Below are positions 9,326-18,541 of a stretch of DNA of 64,000 nt, one piece after another; position 1 is the first letter of the stretch, and each line of letters starts with the position of its first letter. The notes under the pieces were generated by a model that ran no database searches, had not been told where the DNA came from, and was given only the letters and a program-made list of their open reading frames with translations. The stretch is from CADEEN01 sp963816315 (GTDB lineage: Bacteria; Pseudomonadota; Gammaproteobacteria; Burkholderiales; Burkholderiaceae_C): contig CAWFJZ010000006.1 of assembly GCA_963816315.1 (NCBI GenBank), forward strand, positions 1 through 64,000, read 5' to 3'. The translations under genes and the position numbers were made by a program.

Positions 9326-9733
9326 ATGACGATCGATCCCTCCCGCAGGCAGGCGCTGGCCTTCGCACTGGGCGCAGCCGCCACCGCACACACTGCGCCC
9401 GCCGTCGCTCAAGGCGCGAGCCTCGATGGCCGCCGCTTCGACGGCGTGTTCATCGAACGCGGCAAGACCTCCGGCGACGCCGACACGCTGACCTTCCAGG
9501 GCGGGCGCTTCCGCTCCAGCGCCTGCGACCGCTACGGCTATTCGGACGCGCCCTACCAGGCCAGCGCGGCCGGCGACGCGATCGCTTTCCAGGCCGAGAC
9601 CGTCAGCCCGAAGTACGGCAAGCTGAGTTGGCGCGGTGCGGTCCGCGGCGACAAACTCGATGCCACCGCGACCATGCTGCGCGAAGGCAAGCCGCCGGTC
9701 GAGAACTGGGTCGTCGCCGGAGCGCCGCGATGA
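9326..9733 (+). CDS. Exported protein of unknown function
   Basis: A 135-residue protein with a signal sequence carrying a twin-arginine-like start (SRRQALAFALGAAATAHTAP, cleavage expected near AVAQG) and a compact beta-rich mature part with one Cys (SSACDRYGY) and GDKLDATATMLREGKPP near the end. A good AGGAG ribosome site precedes ATG 9326. I do not recognise the family by name. The stop overlaps the start of the VOC gene (ATGA). Confidence 0.65.
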   Translation: MTIDPSRRQALAFALGAAATAHTAPAVAQGASLDGRRFDGVFIERGKTSGDADTLTFQGGRFRSSACDRYGYSDAPYQASAAGDAIAFQAETVSPKYGKLSWRGAVRGDKLDATATMLREGKPPVENWVVAGAPR

Positions 9734-10116
9734 CGCCGCTCGACGCGTCGCAGGTCACGTGCATGCTGCCGGTCAAGGACATGGAGCGCGCACGCCGCTT
9801 CTACGAGCAGCAGCTCGGTCTGGTGCCGCAGGGCCTGAAGCCGGACGGCAAGTTCATCTACCGCTGCGGGGGCACCGAGCTGGCGCTGTTCCCCAAGCCC
9901 GACGGCACGCAGGCCACGCACACGGCGGTCAGCTTCAAGGTCGAGCACATCGGCGCCACCGTCGGCGAGCTGGAGCGGCGCGGCGTGCGCTTTGCCGACT
10001 ACGACCTGCCCGGCCTGAAGACGGTCGAACATGTGTGCGTGCTCGGCGCCGAGAAGGCGGCCTGGTTCGAGGACCCGGAAGGCAACATCCTGTGCCTGCA
10101 CGAGGACCTGGACTGA
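9730..10116 (+). CDS. VOC-superfamily (glyoxalase/bleomycin-resistance fold) protein
   Basis: A single-domain 128-residue vicinal-oxygen-chelate protein: VTCMLPVKDMERARRFYEQQ at the N-terminus, then FIYRCGGTELALFPKPDGTQ, and the C-terminal metal-ligand strand AAWFEDPEGNILCLHEDLD with the usual acidic residue. VOC proteins bind a divalent metal and act as lyases, dioxygenases or resistance proteins; the substrate is not evident. Coupled by start/stop overlap to the preceding exported protein. Confidence 0.85.
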   Translation: MTPLDASQVTCMLPVKDMERARRFYEQQLGLVPQGLKPDGKFIYRCGGTELALFPKPDGTQATHTAVSFKVEHIGATVGELERRGVRFADYDLPGLKTVEHVCVLGAEKAAWFEDPEGNILCLHEDLD

Positions 10117-10117
10117 G

Positions 10118-10765
10118 TCAGAACCAGGGCTGCGACAACTGCTCGGCGGCGAGCACGCGTTGCGTCGCCGGCCGAGCCAGCACGCGCAGCAGGAACGGCG
10201 CGATGTGCGGCAGCGTGCGCGCCGGCCGCTGCATGCCGCGCGTCCAGCGGCAGAGCAGGAAGGCGTAAGGGTCGAGTGCGGTGAAGTGCTCGCCCAGCAG
10301 CCACGGCCCGCCGTGCGACGCGAGTTGCGCGTCGATCTGATCGACGAGGCCTTCGATCTTCTTCTCGATCGCTGCCTTCAGCTCGGCGACACCGCTGGCA
10401 TTGCCGGGTGCGAGATAGCGCTCGGTGTAAAAGTAGATCTGGAACTGCGGCACCAGCGAGGCGGCGAACCACACCAGCCACTTGTAGAAGTGCGCGCGCT
10501 CGGCGGTGCCGAGGTCGGGCGCGAGCCCTGCGGCGCGGTGCGTGTCCACCAGGTACAGCACGATTGCCGCGGCCTCGTACAACACGAGATCGCCGTCGAC
10601 CAGCACCGGGATCAGGCCGTTCGGGTTCATCTTCAAGTACTCGGGCGACTTGTGCGCGTTGTTGGCGCGATCGACCAGCTTCAACTCGAACGGCACACCG
10701 AGCTCTTCGAGCACCAGGTGCGGCGTCATGCTGGCGTTGCCGGGGAAGTAGTGGAGTTGGATCAT
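10118..10765 (-). CDS. Glutathione S-transferase
   Basis: A 215-residue cytosolic GST. The thioredoxin-fold N-terminus (MIQLHYFPGNASMTPHLVLE) carries the candidate catalytic Ser/Asn region; the glutathione-contact segment NPNGLIPVLVDGDLVLYEAA includes the conserved cis-Pro and E-S/A site. The all-alpha C-terminal half (about 85-215) has WLLGEHFTALDPYAFLLCRW, the conserved N-capping box. It ends two bases after the convergent VOC gene, and its start is followed upstream by about 240 bp without a gene. Confidence 0.88.
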   Translation of the reverse strand: MIQLHYFPGNASMTPHLVLEELGVPFELKLVDRANNAHKSPEYLKMNPNGLIPVLVDGDLVLYEAAAIVLYLVDTHRAAGLAPDLGTAERAHFYKWLVWFAASLVPQFQIYFYTERYLAPGNASGVAELKAAIEKKIEGLVDQIDAQLASHGGPWLLGEHFTALDPYAFLLCRWTRGMQRPARTLPHIAPFLLRVLARPATQRVLAAEQLSQPWF

Positions 10766-11007
10766 GATGAATCTGCCACAAACGTGAGCCGATAGGCATT
10801 TCGAGCGCACAGCGTCACAGATGCAAAGTACTCGAGTGCGCCAGTCAACCAGATCATGCGTGGCTCAATCTCGACATGAAAGTCTGGGTTGCTACTTGGG
10901 ACATTGGGGGACTGGCGAGGTACGTGGGTCTTTGAGGGCATACACGTAGTACGAGCGATCAACGGACATGGCTGGTCAGGGCCGTCGCCCCTTGTCTTGC
11001 TGTAGTG
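10766..11007. other. Intergenic spacer, divergent promoter region
   Basis: About 240 bp between the divergent GST and ModE-like genes, noticeably lower in G+C than its surroundings. It must hold both promoters. I see no strong sigma70 pair, repeat or small gene in it. Confidence 0.4.
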
Positions 11008-12207
11008 ATGAACGATAGCGCAGTGGCGCGTCCGCGCTTTGCGACGTGCGAGACTGCCAACGTGGAAGAAAGCAAACGCCGCGGCATCCACCTCGAATAC
11101 CGCTTCACCCCCGACGAGCAATCGCGCCAGCGCGGCGCCGAGCTGGCCAATCCGCTGGTCGATCTGCTGCGCACGCTGCGCGACACCGGATCGATCAGCG
11201 CGGCGGCGCGGGCGATGGGCAGTTCGTACCGCCACACCTGGGGCGCGTTGAAGCAGTGGGAGGACACGCTCGGCGCGCCGCTGGTGGTCTGGATGAAGGG
11301 CCAGAACGCGCGGCTGACGCCGCTGGCCGAGCGGCTGTTGTGGGCCGAGACGCGCGCGCGCACTCGGCTCGCGCCGCACATCGAAGCGCTGCGCAACGAG
11401 TTGGAGCGCGTGCTCGCGCTGGCCTTCGACGCGCAGCACGAAGTGATCACGCTGTACGCCAGCCATGATCTGGCGCTGCCGCTGCTGCGTGACCGCGCCG
11501 ATGTGCAAGCGCTGCACATCGACTTGCGCTTTGCCGGCAGCAGCGACGCGCTGCACGCGCTGGCGCAGGGCCGCTGCGACGTGGCCGGTTTTCACGTCCC
11601 GGTGCTGGCTGAGCAGAACAAGGCGCCGACGTTCGCGCGCGCGTTGAAGGCGCTGTTGAGACCGGGGCAGCACAAGCTGATCGCGAGCCACCGCCGCACA
11701 CAGGGCCTGATGGCTGCGCACGGCAACCCGCACGAGGTGCTGGGCCTGGCGGACCTGACGCGACCGAAGCTGCGCTTCGTCAACCGACAGCCCGGCTCGG
11801 GCACGCGCCTGCTCACCGAGCACCTGCTGCACGAGGCCGGCATCGACGCCGATCGCATCGCCGGCTTTCACGGGCCGTGCGAAGACACGCATGTGGCCGT
11901 GGCCGCGGCGGTGGCCAGCGGTGCGGCCGATGTCGGCGTCGGCATCGAAGCGGCAGCGGCGCCATTCGGGCTGCACTTCGTGCCGCTGGCCGAGGAGGAC
12001 TACTTCCTCGTCTGCCTGAAGGCGTGGCTCGACGGCAGCGCGGTGCAGCGCCTGCGCGCGCTGCTGGCCGATGCGGCCTGGCGCGATGCGCTCGAAGGCC
12101 TGCCCGGTTGCGCGCCGCATGCGCAGGCCGGCGAGGTGCTCGCGCTGACGAAGGCGCTGCCGTGGTGGCACTACCGTGTGCCCAAGCCAGGCTTGCGCGG
12201 CGGCTGA
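11008..12207 (+). CDS. ModE-like regulator: winged HTH plus periplasmic-binding-type sensor domain
   Basis: A 399-residue cytoplasmic regulator. An N-terminal LysR/ModE-like winged helix is at about residues 40-115 (LVDLLRTLRDTGSISAAARA then MGSSYRHTWGALKQWEDTLG). A C-terminal type-II periplasmic-binding-like domain (about 170-380) shows FVNRQPGSGTRLLTEHLLHE and VAAAVASGAADVGVGIEAAA, as in regulators of molybdate or tungstate metabolism and formate dehydrogenase genes. No target gene lies next to it, so the ligand is uncertain. A GTG three codons... one codon upstream (11005) is an alternative start. Confidence 0.8.
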   Translation: MNDSAVARPRFATCETANVEESKRRGIHLEYRFTPDEQSRQRGAELANPLVDLLRTLRDTGSISAAARAMGSSYRHTWGALKQWEDTLGAPLVVWMKGQNARLTPLAERLLWAETRARTRLAPHIEALRNELERVLALAFDAQHEVITLYASHDLALPLLRDRADVQALHIDLRFAGSSDALHALAQGRCDVAGFHVPVLAEQNKAPTFARALKALLRPGQHKLIASHRRTQGLMAAHGNPHEVLGLADLTRPKLRFVNRQPGSGTRLLTEHLLHEAGIDADRIAGFHGPCEDTHVAVAAAVASGAADVGVGIEAAAAPFGLHFVPLAEEDYFLVCLKAWLDGSAVQRLRALLADAAWRDALEGLPGCAPHAQAGEVLALTKALPWWHYRVPKPGLRGG

Positions 12208-12385
12208 AGCCGCGGCCCGAGACCCCTAGTTCAACCGTCTTCGCCGCGCCCAACTCCTCACATTGAAGGATGCGTCGCGGTCGGCTGCGGTAGAGAGTCG
12301 ATGCGCCATGACGTCACCGTTCACCGGCGGTGCGTGGCCAGGCCGATTCATGCGGCAGCACCCGGTCGAAAACTCAGGAGGTGAT

Positions 12386-12604
12386 ATGGCGCCCAGACTT
12401 TCACTCATCGGCACATCGCTTGTACTGCTGCTGCTTGCCGCGATGGCAGGCCGCGCCGACGCACAGGTTCCGCCTCACACGCCGGGAACGGTCTGCGTGG
12501 CCAACAGCCAAGCGCTGTGGTGCTGGGCCGCCGCCCCAGGCACGGTGGGGGCCCCTTGCGCTTGCCAAACCCCGTATGGGCCCGTCGCCGGAACGCTCAG
12601 GTGA
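12386..12604 (+). CDS. Small exported Cys/Trp-rich protein
   Basis: A 72-residue protein with a strong ribosome site (AGGAGGTGAT) and a signal peptide of about 28 residues (LSLIGTSLVLLLLAAMAGRA, cleavage near ADAQ). The mature 44 residues carry four Cys in PGTVCVANSQALWCWAAAPG and GAPCACQTPYGPVAG, suggesting two disulfides in the periplasm. No function is known to me. It ends five bases before the next gene, so the two are probably cotranscribed. Confidence 0.7.
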   Translation: MAPRLSLIGTSLVLLLLAAMAGRADAQVPPHTPGTVCVANSQALWCWAAAPGTVGAPCACQTPYGPVAGTLR

Positions 12605-12608
12605 CGCG

Positions 12609-13847
12609 ATGGATGCGCCTCATCGAGACAGCACCGATCCCCTGTTCGACATCGAAGCACTGCGCAGCGACCTGCGCCTGGCGGCCAACTACGCAGCGCG
12701 AGTCGGCCTGATCAAGGACGACTCGGACCTCTACAAGGCACTGCGGGATGCCGAAAAAGCGCTGTCCGACGAACGCACGCCGGACGGCGCCTACCTTGCG
12801 CTGGCGCTGAGCCGGGTCTGCGACGCGGTTGCGCCGGTCACCTTGGCCGACCTCAAGTCCGGCATCTTCTACCCGCAGTGTCCGGATGCGGTCAAGAAAC
12901 TCGGCAGGTACAAGGGCGTTCTCGGCCCGCTCGCGATTGCGACGATGGTGTCGATCGGCTCGTTCACGGTCGTCTTGCAGGAAGAGAAGTCGCTGCTGCT
13001 GGCGATCGAGCAGATTCCGGCCACCGACATGGGGCAGCAACTGACGGCGCTGCGAAAGTTCGCGCAATCGAATCAGCACCGGCAGGAAGATCCGATGTAC
13101 CGCGACGAGTTCATGCGCCGCATGGCGGAGCACAAGCGCATCGTCAATGGCCTCGATCTGCACAGCAAGCGGCTGCAGCTTGCGGCCATGCGTCCGATGC
13201 TGTTTCCTTTCGCCTTGCCCGCGGTCACCGTCTTCGACGCCCAGGCGGCTGCCGAGGCGCCGGCATCCGGCACGACGCTGCCGCCCGCAACGGGCGACGG
13301 CGAACTGTGCAAGGAGGCCGCCGACGGCGGTGTCGAGATGCCGCAGGGCAGCGACCACCTGCCGCTGTGGATTCGAAGGGAAATCCGCGAGGCGGCGGCC
13401 GATTTCTGCTTTCGGCTCAAGGTCTTTTCCGCCGACGGCTCGGTGCCCGGCTGGCATGCCAGTAAACCGCGGCACGAGGAACTGCCTACCGTCCGGCGCA
13501 ATGTCGAAGTCGGCGTCGGCTGGGTGCTGCCCTTCTTGTTCGGCCTCCTCGGCACGCTCATCTTTCTGCTGCGCACCATCGGCGACCAGCGGCGCAGGCC
13601 GATGCTGCCCACCGATGTCCTCGTTCGCACCGCGCTGGGCAGTTTGGGCGGCATCGTGATGGGTTGGTTCTTCGCATCGAGTTCACCGACGCTGCAGGGC
13701 AGTCTCGGAACGGTGTCCTTGCCGCTGGCGATTGCCTTTCTCACGGGCTATGGCATCGACATCCTTTTCAGGCTGCTCGATCGTCTGAGCAGGATGCTCG
13801 ACAGTCCACCGCCGGAGCCGAAGGCTCGGACCACCGCACAGGCATGA
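12609..13847 (+). CDS. Integral membrane protein of unknown function
   Basis: A 412-residue protein with a soluble helical N-terminus (about 1-95), one membrane segment near residue 110 (LGPLAIATMVSIGSFTVVLQ), a large central non-membrane region (about 130-290) and three membrane segments near the C-terminus (VGWVLPFLFGLLGTLIFLLR; TALGSLGGIVMGWFFASSS; LPLAIAFLTGYGIDILFRLL). Codon use is like its neighbours. I do not recognise the family. Cotranscription with the small Cys-rich exported protein upstream suggests a joint envelope role. Confidence 0.7.
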   Translation: MDAPHRDSTDPLFDIEALRSDLRLAANYAARVGLIKDDSDLYKALRDAEKALSDERTPDGAYLALALSRVCDAVAPVTLADLKSGIFYPQCPDAVKKLGRYKGVLGPLAIATMVSIGSFTVVLQEEKSLLLAIEQIPATDMGQQLTALRKFAQSNQHRQEDPMYRDEFMRRMAEHKRIVNGLDLHSKRLQLAAMRPMLFPFALPAVTVFDAQAAAEAPASGTTLPPATGDGELCKEAADGGVEMPQGSDHLPLWIRREIREAAADFCFRLKVFSADGSVPGWHASKPRHEELPTVRRNVEVGVGWVLPFLFGLLGTLIFLLRTIGDQRRRPMLPTDVLVRTALGSLGGIVMGWFFASSSPTLQGSLGTVSLPLAIAFLTGYGIDILFRLLDRLSRMLDSPPPEPKARTTAQA

Positions 13848-13855
13848 ACCGCGCG

Positions 13856-14572
13856 TCAGCGCACCTGCTTCACAGTCTCCTTGCAGTCCTTCGAGGCGCT
13901 CTCGCGCCGGAACAGATCGGCCAGCGTCTTGCCGGGCTCGTCGCGGAAGCGCTCGTCGAGCAGATCGAGCCGTGCGATGCGATCGACGCGAAAGCTGCGG
14001 AAGTCGCTGCGCAGTTCGCACCACGCGGCGAGTGTCCACGTCGCGCTCCAGTAAAAACAGCCCAGCGGGCGCAGCACGCGCTGGTTCGTGGGTCGCTCGT
14101 TCAAGTCCAGGTAGTCGATGCGCAACTTGCGTCGCGCGTCGGCCGCCTGGCGCAGCACTTCGAGGCGGGCGCGCGTCGTCGTGTCGATGCCGGCATCGGG
14201 CGCATACACCGCCAGGCTCTCGGCCGCGGCGCGCACGCCGGCCGGCAGCACGGCGATCACCTTGGCCAGCGCGTTTTCGGCGCCGGCCGCCAGGCCCGGG
14301 TCGAGTCGCGGCTGCGCCAGCCGCACCGCGGCCACCAGGGCTTTGGCTTCATCGTGCGTGAACATCAGCGGCGGCAGGTCGAAGCCGGCGCGCATGCGGT
14401 AGCCGACGCCCGCTTCACCCTCGATCGGCACGCCTTGCGCTTGCAGATCGGCGATGTCGCGATAGACCGTGCGCAGCGACACGGCGAGCCGCCCGGCCAG
14501 CCATTCGCCGGTGGACAAGCGCCGCCCGCGCACCAGCTGCACGATCTGAAAGAGGCGGTCGGCACGGCGCAT
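13856..14572 (-). CDS. YafY-type transcriptional regulator (DeoR-like HTH + WYL domain)
   Basis: A 238-residue regulator with an N-terminal HTH (RLSTGEWLAGRLAVSLRTVY then RDIADLQAQGVPIEGEAGVG) and a C-terminal WYL-type ligand-binding domain. The WYL motif itself reads CFYWSATWTLAAWCELRSDF, with W-T-L in place of W-Y-L. WYL domains bind nucleotides or small ligands. It lies just downstream of the cupin gene on the same strand (16 bp apart from the cupin stop), so it may regulate that gene. Confidence 0.85.
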   Translation of the reverse strand: MRRADRLFQIVQLVRGRRLSTGEWLAGRLAVSLRTVYRDIADLQAQGVPIEGEAGVGYRMRAGFDLPPLMFTHDEAKALVAAVRLAQPRLDPGLAAGAENALAKVIAVLPAGVRAAAESLAVYAPDAGIDTTTRARLEVLRQAADARRKLRIDYLDLNERPTNQRVLRPLGCFYWSATWTLAAWCELRSDFRSFRVDRIARLDLLDERFRDEPGKTLADLFRRESASKDCKETVKQVR

Positions 14573-14588
14573 CGCGTCGCGTTGGCGG

Positions 14589-15083
14589 CTACTCGCCGTC
14601 CCAGTAATCCACCGGCGCGTCGCTGCGCGTGAGGAGCATGAACTCGCCGGCCCAGACGCCGATCTTCTTCGAGTCGGGGTACTCGCAGATGTCCGGGTCG
14701 AGGTTGGAACTCATCGACAAATAGTGCAGCGGCTCAGCGCCGGTGTTGATGAGCTGGTGCGCGCTCTCGGGCCCACCGATCGGGCAGCCGATCACGTCAC
14801 CCGGCTTGACCGCGTGGCGCGACTCGCCCAGGCGCAGTTCACCTTGGCCGGAGACGATGAAGAACAGCTCGTCGTTGCAGCGGTGGCTGTGAAACGGGTA
14901 GGCCGTCTTGCCCGGCGCGACGCGCGTGACGTTGATGCCGAGCGTGGTCAGGCCCAGGCGCTCGGTCAGCGGCGCGCGCTCGACATGAAACTTTTCCGCT
15001 GCGGCGCCGGTGGGCTGCCAGGCTTCGGGGCGCTGCTCCATGGCCAGGCCGTGGATCGAAACGACGGGTGTGGTCGAGATCAT
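14589..15083 (-). CDS. Cupin-domain protein
   Basis: A 164-residue single-domain cupin. Motif 1 is YPFHSHRCNDELFFIVSGQG (two His and a Glu, metal ligands) and motif 2 is PGDVIGCPIGGPESAHQLIN. C-terminal extension ICEYPDSKKIGVWAGEF is typical of a subgroup of sugar- or quercetin-like cupins of unknown substrate. ATG 15083 is preceded by AAGGAGTC. A WYL regulator follows on the same strand. Confidence 0.85.
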   Translation of the reverse strand: MISTTPVVSIHGLAMEQRPEAWQPTGAAAEKFHVERAPLTERLGLTTLGINVTRVAPGKTAYPFHSHRCNDELFFIVSGQGELRLGESRHAVKPGDVIGCPIGGPESAHQLINTGAEPLHYLSMSSNLDPDICEYPDSKKIGVWAGEFMLLTRSDAPVDYWDGE

Positions 15084-15183
15084 CAGACGACTCCTTCTTG
15101 GCTGCGATGTCCGTGGCGCGATGTTGCACCGCGGCTGCTGACAGCGCCATGTCAGCAGCGCCCGAGCCTGCGCCGATCGGACT

Positions 15184-16675
15184 TCAGCCGCTTTGGGCCA
15201 ACGCCAACGCCCGCTCCATCTGCTGCGTCGATGCCGGTGGCGATATCGACGGCGGCGACATCGACCTTCACATCCGGCTCGATGCCGGCATCGGGCGCCG
15301 GCTGCAGCGGGAAGGTGCCGATCAGCGGCAGATCGAACTCGATGCCGCTGGCCGGCAGACGCACGAAGAAGAACGCGCCGCCGTTGATGCCGCGCTGGTT
15401 GCCGCCGGTGGCCTCGCCGACGAGCTTGCCGACGCGCGTGCTCTTCACGCGCTGCGCGAAGCTGAACGTTGCCGAACTGTTGGCGGCATCGGTGAGCACG
15501 ACCAGCGGCTTGTCGATGCGTGTGCCCTTGGGTTTCACGGTCGTGTCCGACGCCGGCAGCGCGAAGAAGCGGTCGTCGAAGCGCTTGGCCTTGTCGCCCC
15601 AATTGCGCAACGACTCGTCCCAGGTGTCGAGCACCTTGTTCAGGTGCGGCGGCGCTTTCTGGTAGCGCACGAGGCGGCGCAGCGGCAGCGCGCTGTCGGC
15701 CTTCAGAAAACGTTCGAGGATCGTGTTGCCGCAATCGAGCCCGCCTTCGTTGCCGCGCACATCGACGACGAGCCCCTTGGCCGCGTCGTCACTCGCCAAG
15801 GCATCGAGCTTCTCGTTGAGCCAGGCCTGCCAATCCCACTTGCTGTTGTGGAGCGCCCAGCCCGGCATCGTCAGCACCGCCACGCCGTGATCGGTGATGC
15901 GCCAGTCCCACAACGGCGCATCGTCGGCCACCTGCGGCAGTTGCGCATGGCGCTCGGCGGTGGCGAGCGCCGGCACTTCGACCACCGAGATCTTGCCGTC
16001 GGGCGTTTTCACGTCGAGCCTGAACACGCCGCCCGGCGGCTCGCCGTAAACCAGGCCGTGGAAGACGTCGAAGAACTCGTACTTGGATAGGGCGCGCAGG
16101 TTCAGCAGGTTGCGCCGCTTGGCGTCGTTGTTGCCGTCGGCGCGGGTGTAGGGCAGCAGCGCGGCCAGCATCGTGCGCACCGGCACGCCGTTGATCGCGC
16201 CGATCTGTGTGCCCCTTGGCAACGATGAGGGAAACTTGTCCTGCTCGCTGGTGACGAACATGCCCTCGCCGACCCAGCGCATCGAGAACGGCAACCGCGA
16301 GCGCTTGTCGAACAGCGCCTGCTGCACCTCTTTCTTCTGGTTGAAGAAGTTCGCATACGAGTGGCCGCACTTCAACATCGCCAGAAAGCGCGACAGCACG
16401 AGGAAGCGTTGCGTCAAGTCGGGCGCGCCGGCAAAGCTGCGCTTGAGCGAGGTCATCGTCGCGTCGATCTGGATCTGCGCGTTGTAGCGCAGCAGGCCGG
16501 GGTGCAGCGTGGACAGCGTCTCGGCGATCAGATCGACATCACCCGCGAGCTCGGCGATGGCTGCCGCCGAGGCCGCGCTCATCGGCGGTGGTGGCGGCGG
16601 CTTTTTCGCCGCGCCCTGCGCCTGCGCCACCAGCGGACTCGCCGCGAAAAGACTCAACGCTTGTCTGCGCTGCAT
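15184..16675 (-). CDS. S41-family (C-terminal-processing-type) serine peptidase, exported
   Basis: An exported protein of about 495 residues: twin-Arg-like signal (MQRRQALSLFAASPLVAQAQ), then a tail-specific-protease core with GLVVDVRGNEGGLDCGNTIL, the nucleophile Ser region VVLTDAANSSATFSFAQRVK and VGKLVGEATGGNQRGINGGA. This resembles S41 members acting in the periplasm on unknown proteins or peptides. Near 15215 a one-base shift changes the end: the conserved-looking tail QQMERALALAQSG with TGA at 15184-15186 is in another frame, whereas the uncorrected frame runs to 15152 with an unlikely tail. Confidence 0.82.
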
Positions 16676-16737
16676 CGAACAACTCCATGACAGACCTGAC
16701 TCTCGCAGGACTATAGCCACGCCCCCACAATGCACCG

Positions 16738-16908
16738 ATGCCGTCGCAAAAGCCTGTTCGAGCGAGTGCCTTCAAAGGCAACAAGGCTGCGCTGCCGAGC
16801 AAGCCGTGTGAGGTCTGCCGCCGGCCGATGAGCTGGCGCCGCGCCTGGGCGAAAAACTGGGACGCGGTGCGCTACTGCTCCGAGGCCTGCCGCAAGAAGA
16901 AAGCCTGA
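16738..16908 (+). CDS. DUF2256 zinc-finger-like small protein
   Basis: A 56-residue protein with the DUF2256 signature: KPCEVCRRPMSWRRAWAKNW followed by CSEACRKKK, two CxxC-type pairs that probably bind zinc. It ends one base before the start of the FeS cryptochrome gene, and DUF2256 genes are commonly found beside cryptochrome/photolyase genes. A role in helping or regulating that photoreceptor is inference. Confidence 0.85.
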   Translation: MPSQKPVRASAFKGNKAALPSKPCEVCRRPMSWRRAWAKNWDAVRYCSEACRKKKA

Positions 16909-16909
16909 G

Positions 16910-18452
16910 ATGCGCCACCTCGTCATCGTGCTCGGCGACCAGCTCGACCTCGGCGCTGCGGCCTTCGACGGCTTCGACGCCGCGCACGACGCGGTGTGGA
17001 TGGCCGAGGCGGCGGAAGAATCGACGCATGTCTGGTCGAGCCAACCGCGCATCGCGATCTTTCTGTCGGCGATGCGGCACTTTGCGCAGGCGCTGCGCGA
17101 TGCGGGGCGGCCGCTGCACTACCAGCGCTTGGACGAGGGGCCGGCCACGCTGGCCGCAGCGCTGCAAGCGGCGATCGCGCAACACCAACCCGACGCGCTC
17201 TTGATGACCGCACCCGGCGATGCGCGCGTGCTCGCCTCGTTGCGCGCCGTGGCCAAACAAGCCGGCCTCGTGTCTCGAGATCAGAGAAGACCGCCACTTC
17301 TTCTCCGCCGTGCACGAGTTCGCCGCGCATGCCAAGGGCCGCAAGCAGTTGCGCATGGAGTACTTCTACCGCGAGATGCGGCGCCAGCATGCGGTGCTGA
17401 TGAACGGCGACGAACCCGAAGGCGGGCAGTGGAACTTCGATGCCGACAACCGCGAGTCGTTCGGCAAGAGCGGGCCGGGCGCCGTGCCCGAGCGCGCGCG
17501 CTTCGAGCCCGACGCGATCACGCGCGAGGTGATCGCGCTGGTGCGGCAGCGCTTTGCCGAGCACGCCGGCTCGCTCGACAGTTTTGCCTGGGCCGTGACG
17601 CGCGAGCAGGCGCTGCACGCGCTGCAAGAATTCATCGACGCGCGGCTCGAACACTTCGGCCGCTGGCAGGATGCGCTGTGGCCGCGCCAGGCGTGGTTGT
17701 GGCACTCGCACCTGTCGGCGGCGCTGAACCTGAAGCTGCTGACGGCGCGCGAGGTCGTCGCTGCGGCGCAAGCGGCGTATCGCGCCGGCCGCGTGCCGCT
17801 GCAAAGCGCCGAAGGGTTCGTCCGCCAGATCCTCGGCTGGCGCGAGTACGTGCGCGGCATCTACTGGACGCAGATGCCGGCGTATGTCGAACGCAATGCG
17901 TTGGGTGCGCAGGAGCCGCTGCCGTCGTTCTACTGGAACGGCCAGACCGACATGGCCTGCATGGCCGACGCGATCGGCCAGACGCTCGAACACGGCTACG
18001 CGCACCACATCCAGCGCTTGATGGTCACCGGCTTGTATGCGCTGCTGCACGGCGTGCAGCCGAAGCAGGTGCACGAGTGGTACCTGGCGGTCTATGTCGA
18101 TGCGGTGGAGTGGGTGGAACTGCCGAACACGCTGGGCATGAGCCAGGCGGGTGACGGTGGGCTGATGGCGAGCAAGCCCTACATCGCCAGCGGCAAGTAC
18201 ATCGAGCGCCAGAGCGGCGGCAGCTTGTGTGCGGGCTGCCGCTACAAACCGGGCGAGCGCGTCGGCGAACGGGCTTGTCCGTTCACGACGCTGTACTGGG
18301 ATTTTCTGGCGCGCCACGAGACGATGCTCGCCAGGAATCCGCGCACGGTGATGCAGGTGAGGAACCTCGCGCGCGTGCCGGCCGAAGAGCGCGTGCGCAT
18401 CAGCGAACGTGCTGCTGCGATCCGGCGCGGGGAGGTGGGACATGTGGGCTGA
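16910..18452 (+). CDS. Iron-sulfur bacterial cryptochrome / (6-4) photolyase (PhrB/CryB family), one frameshift
   Basis: A light-driven flavoprotein of about 513 residues. The N-terminal part (HLVIVLGDQLDLGAAAFDGF) is the antenna-binding alpha/beta domain; the C-terminal FAD domain includes GFVRQILGWREYVRGIYWTQ and the tail SLCAGCRYKPGERVGERACP. The CxxC...C spacing in the tail plus the earlier Cys in DMACMADAI match the four ligands of the [4Fe-4S] cluster in PhrB. One base is lost near 17270. Members of this family repair (6-4) photoproducts or act as light sensors; which applies here is open. Confidence 0.88.
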
Positions 18453-18460
18453 CGAAAGAT

Positions 18461-18524
18461 GTCCGTTCGGGCTGAGCTTGTCGAAGCCCTTGCGGGCACT
18501 TCGACAAGCTCAGTGCGAACGGGC
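18461..18524. repeat. Dispersed palindromic repeat, copy 1 (GCTTGTCGAAG family)
   Basis: Arms GTTCGGGCTGAGCTTGTCGAAG (first arm from 18465) and CTTCGACAAGCTCAGTGCGAAC (second arm from 18499) form an imperfect 22-bp inverted repeat with a short loop. It could fold as a hairpin between the two photolyase-type genes. A second copy is at 30464-30515. Confidence 0.8.
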
Positions 18525-18541
18525 GTTTGTTGGGTAGGGGC

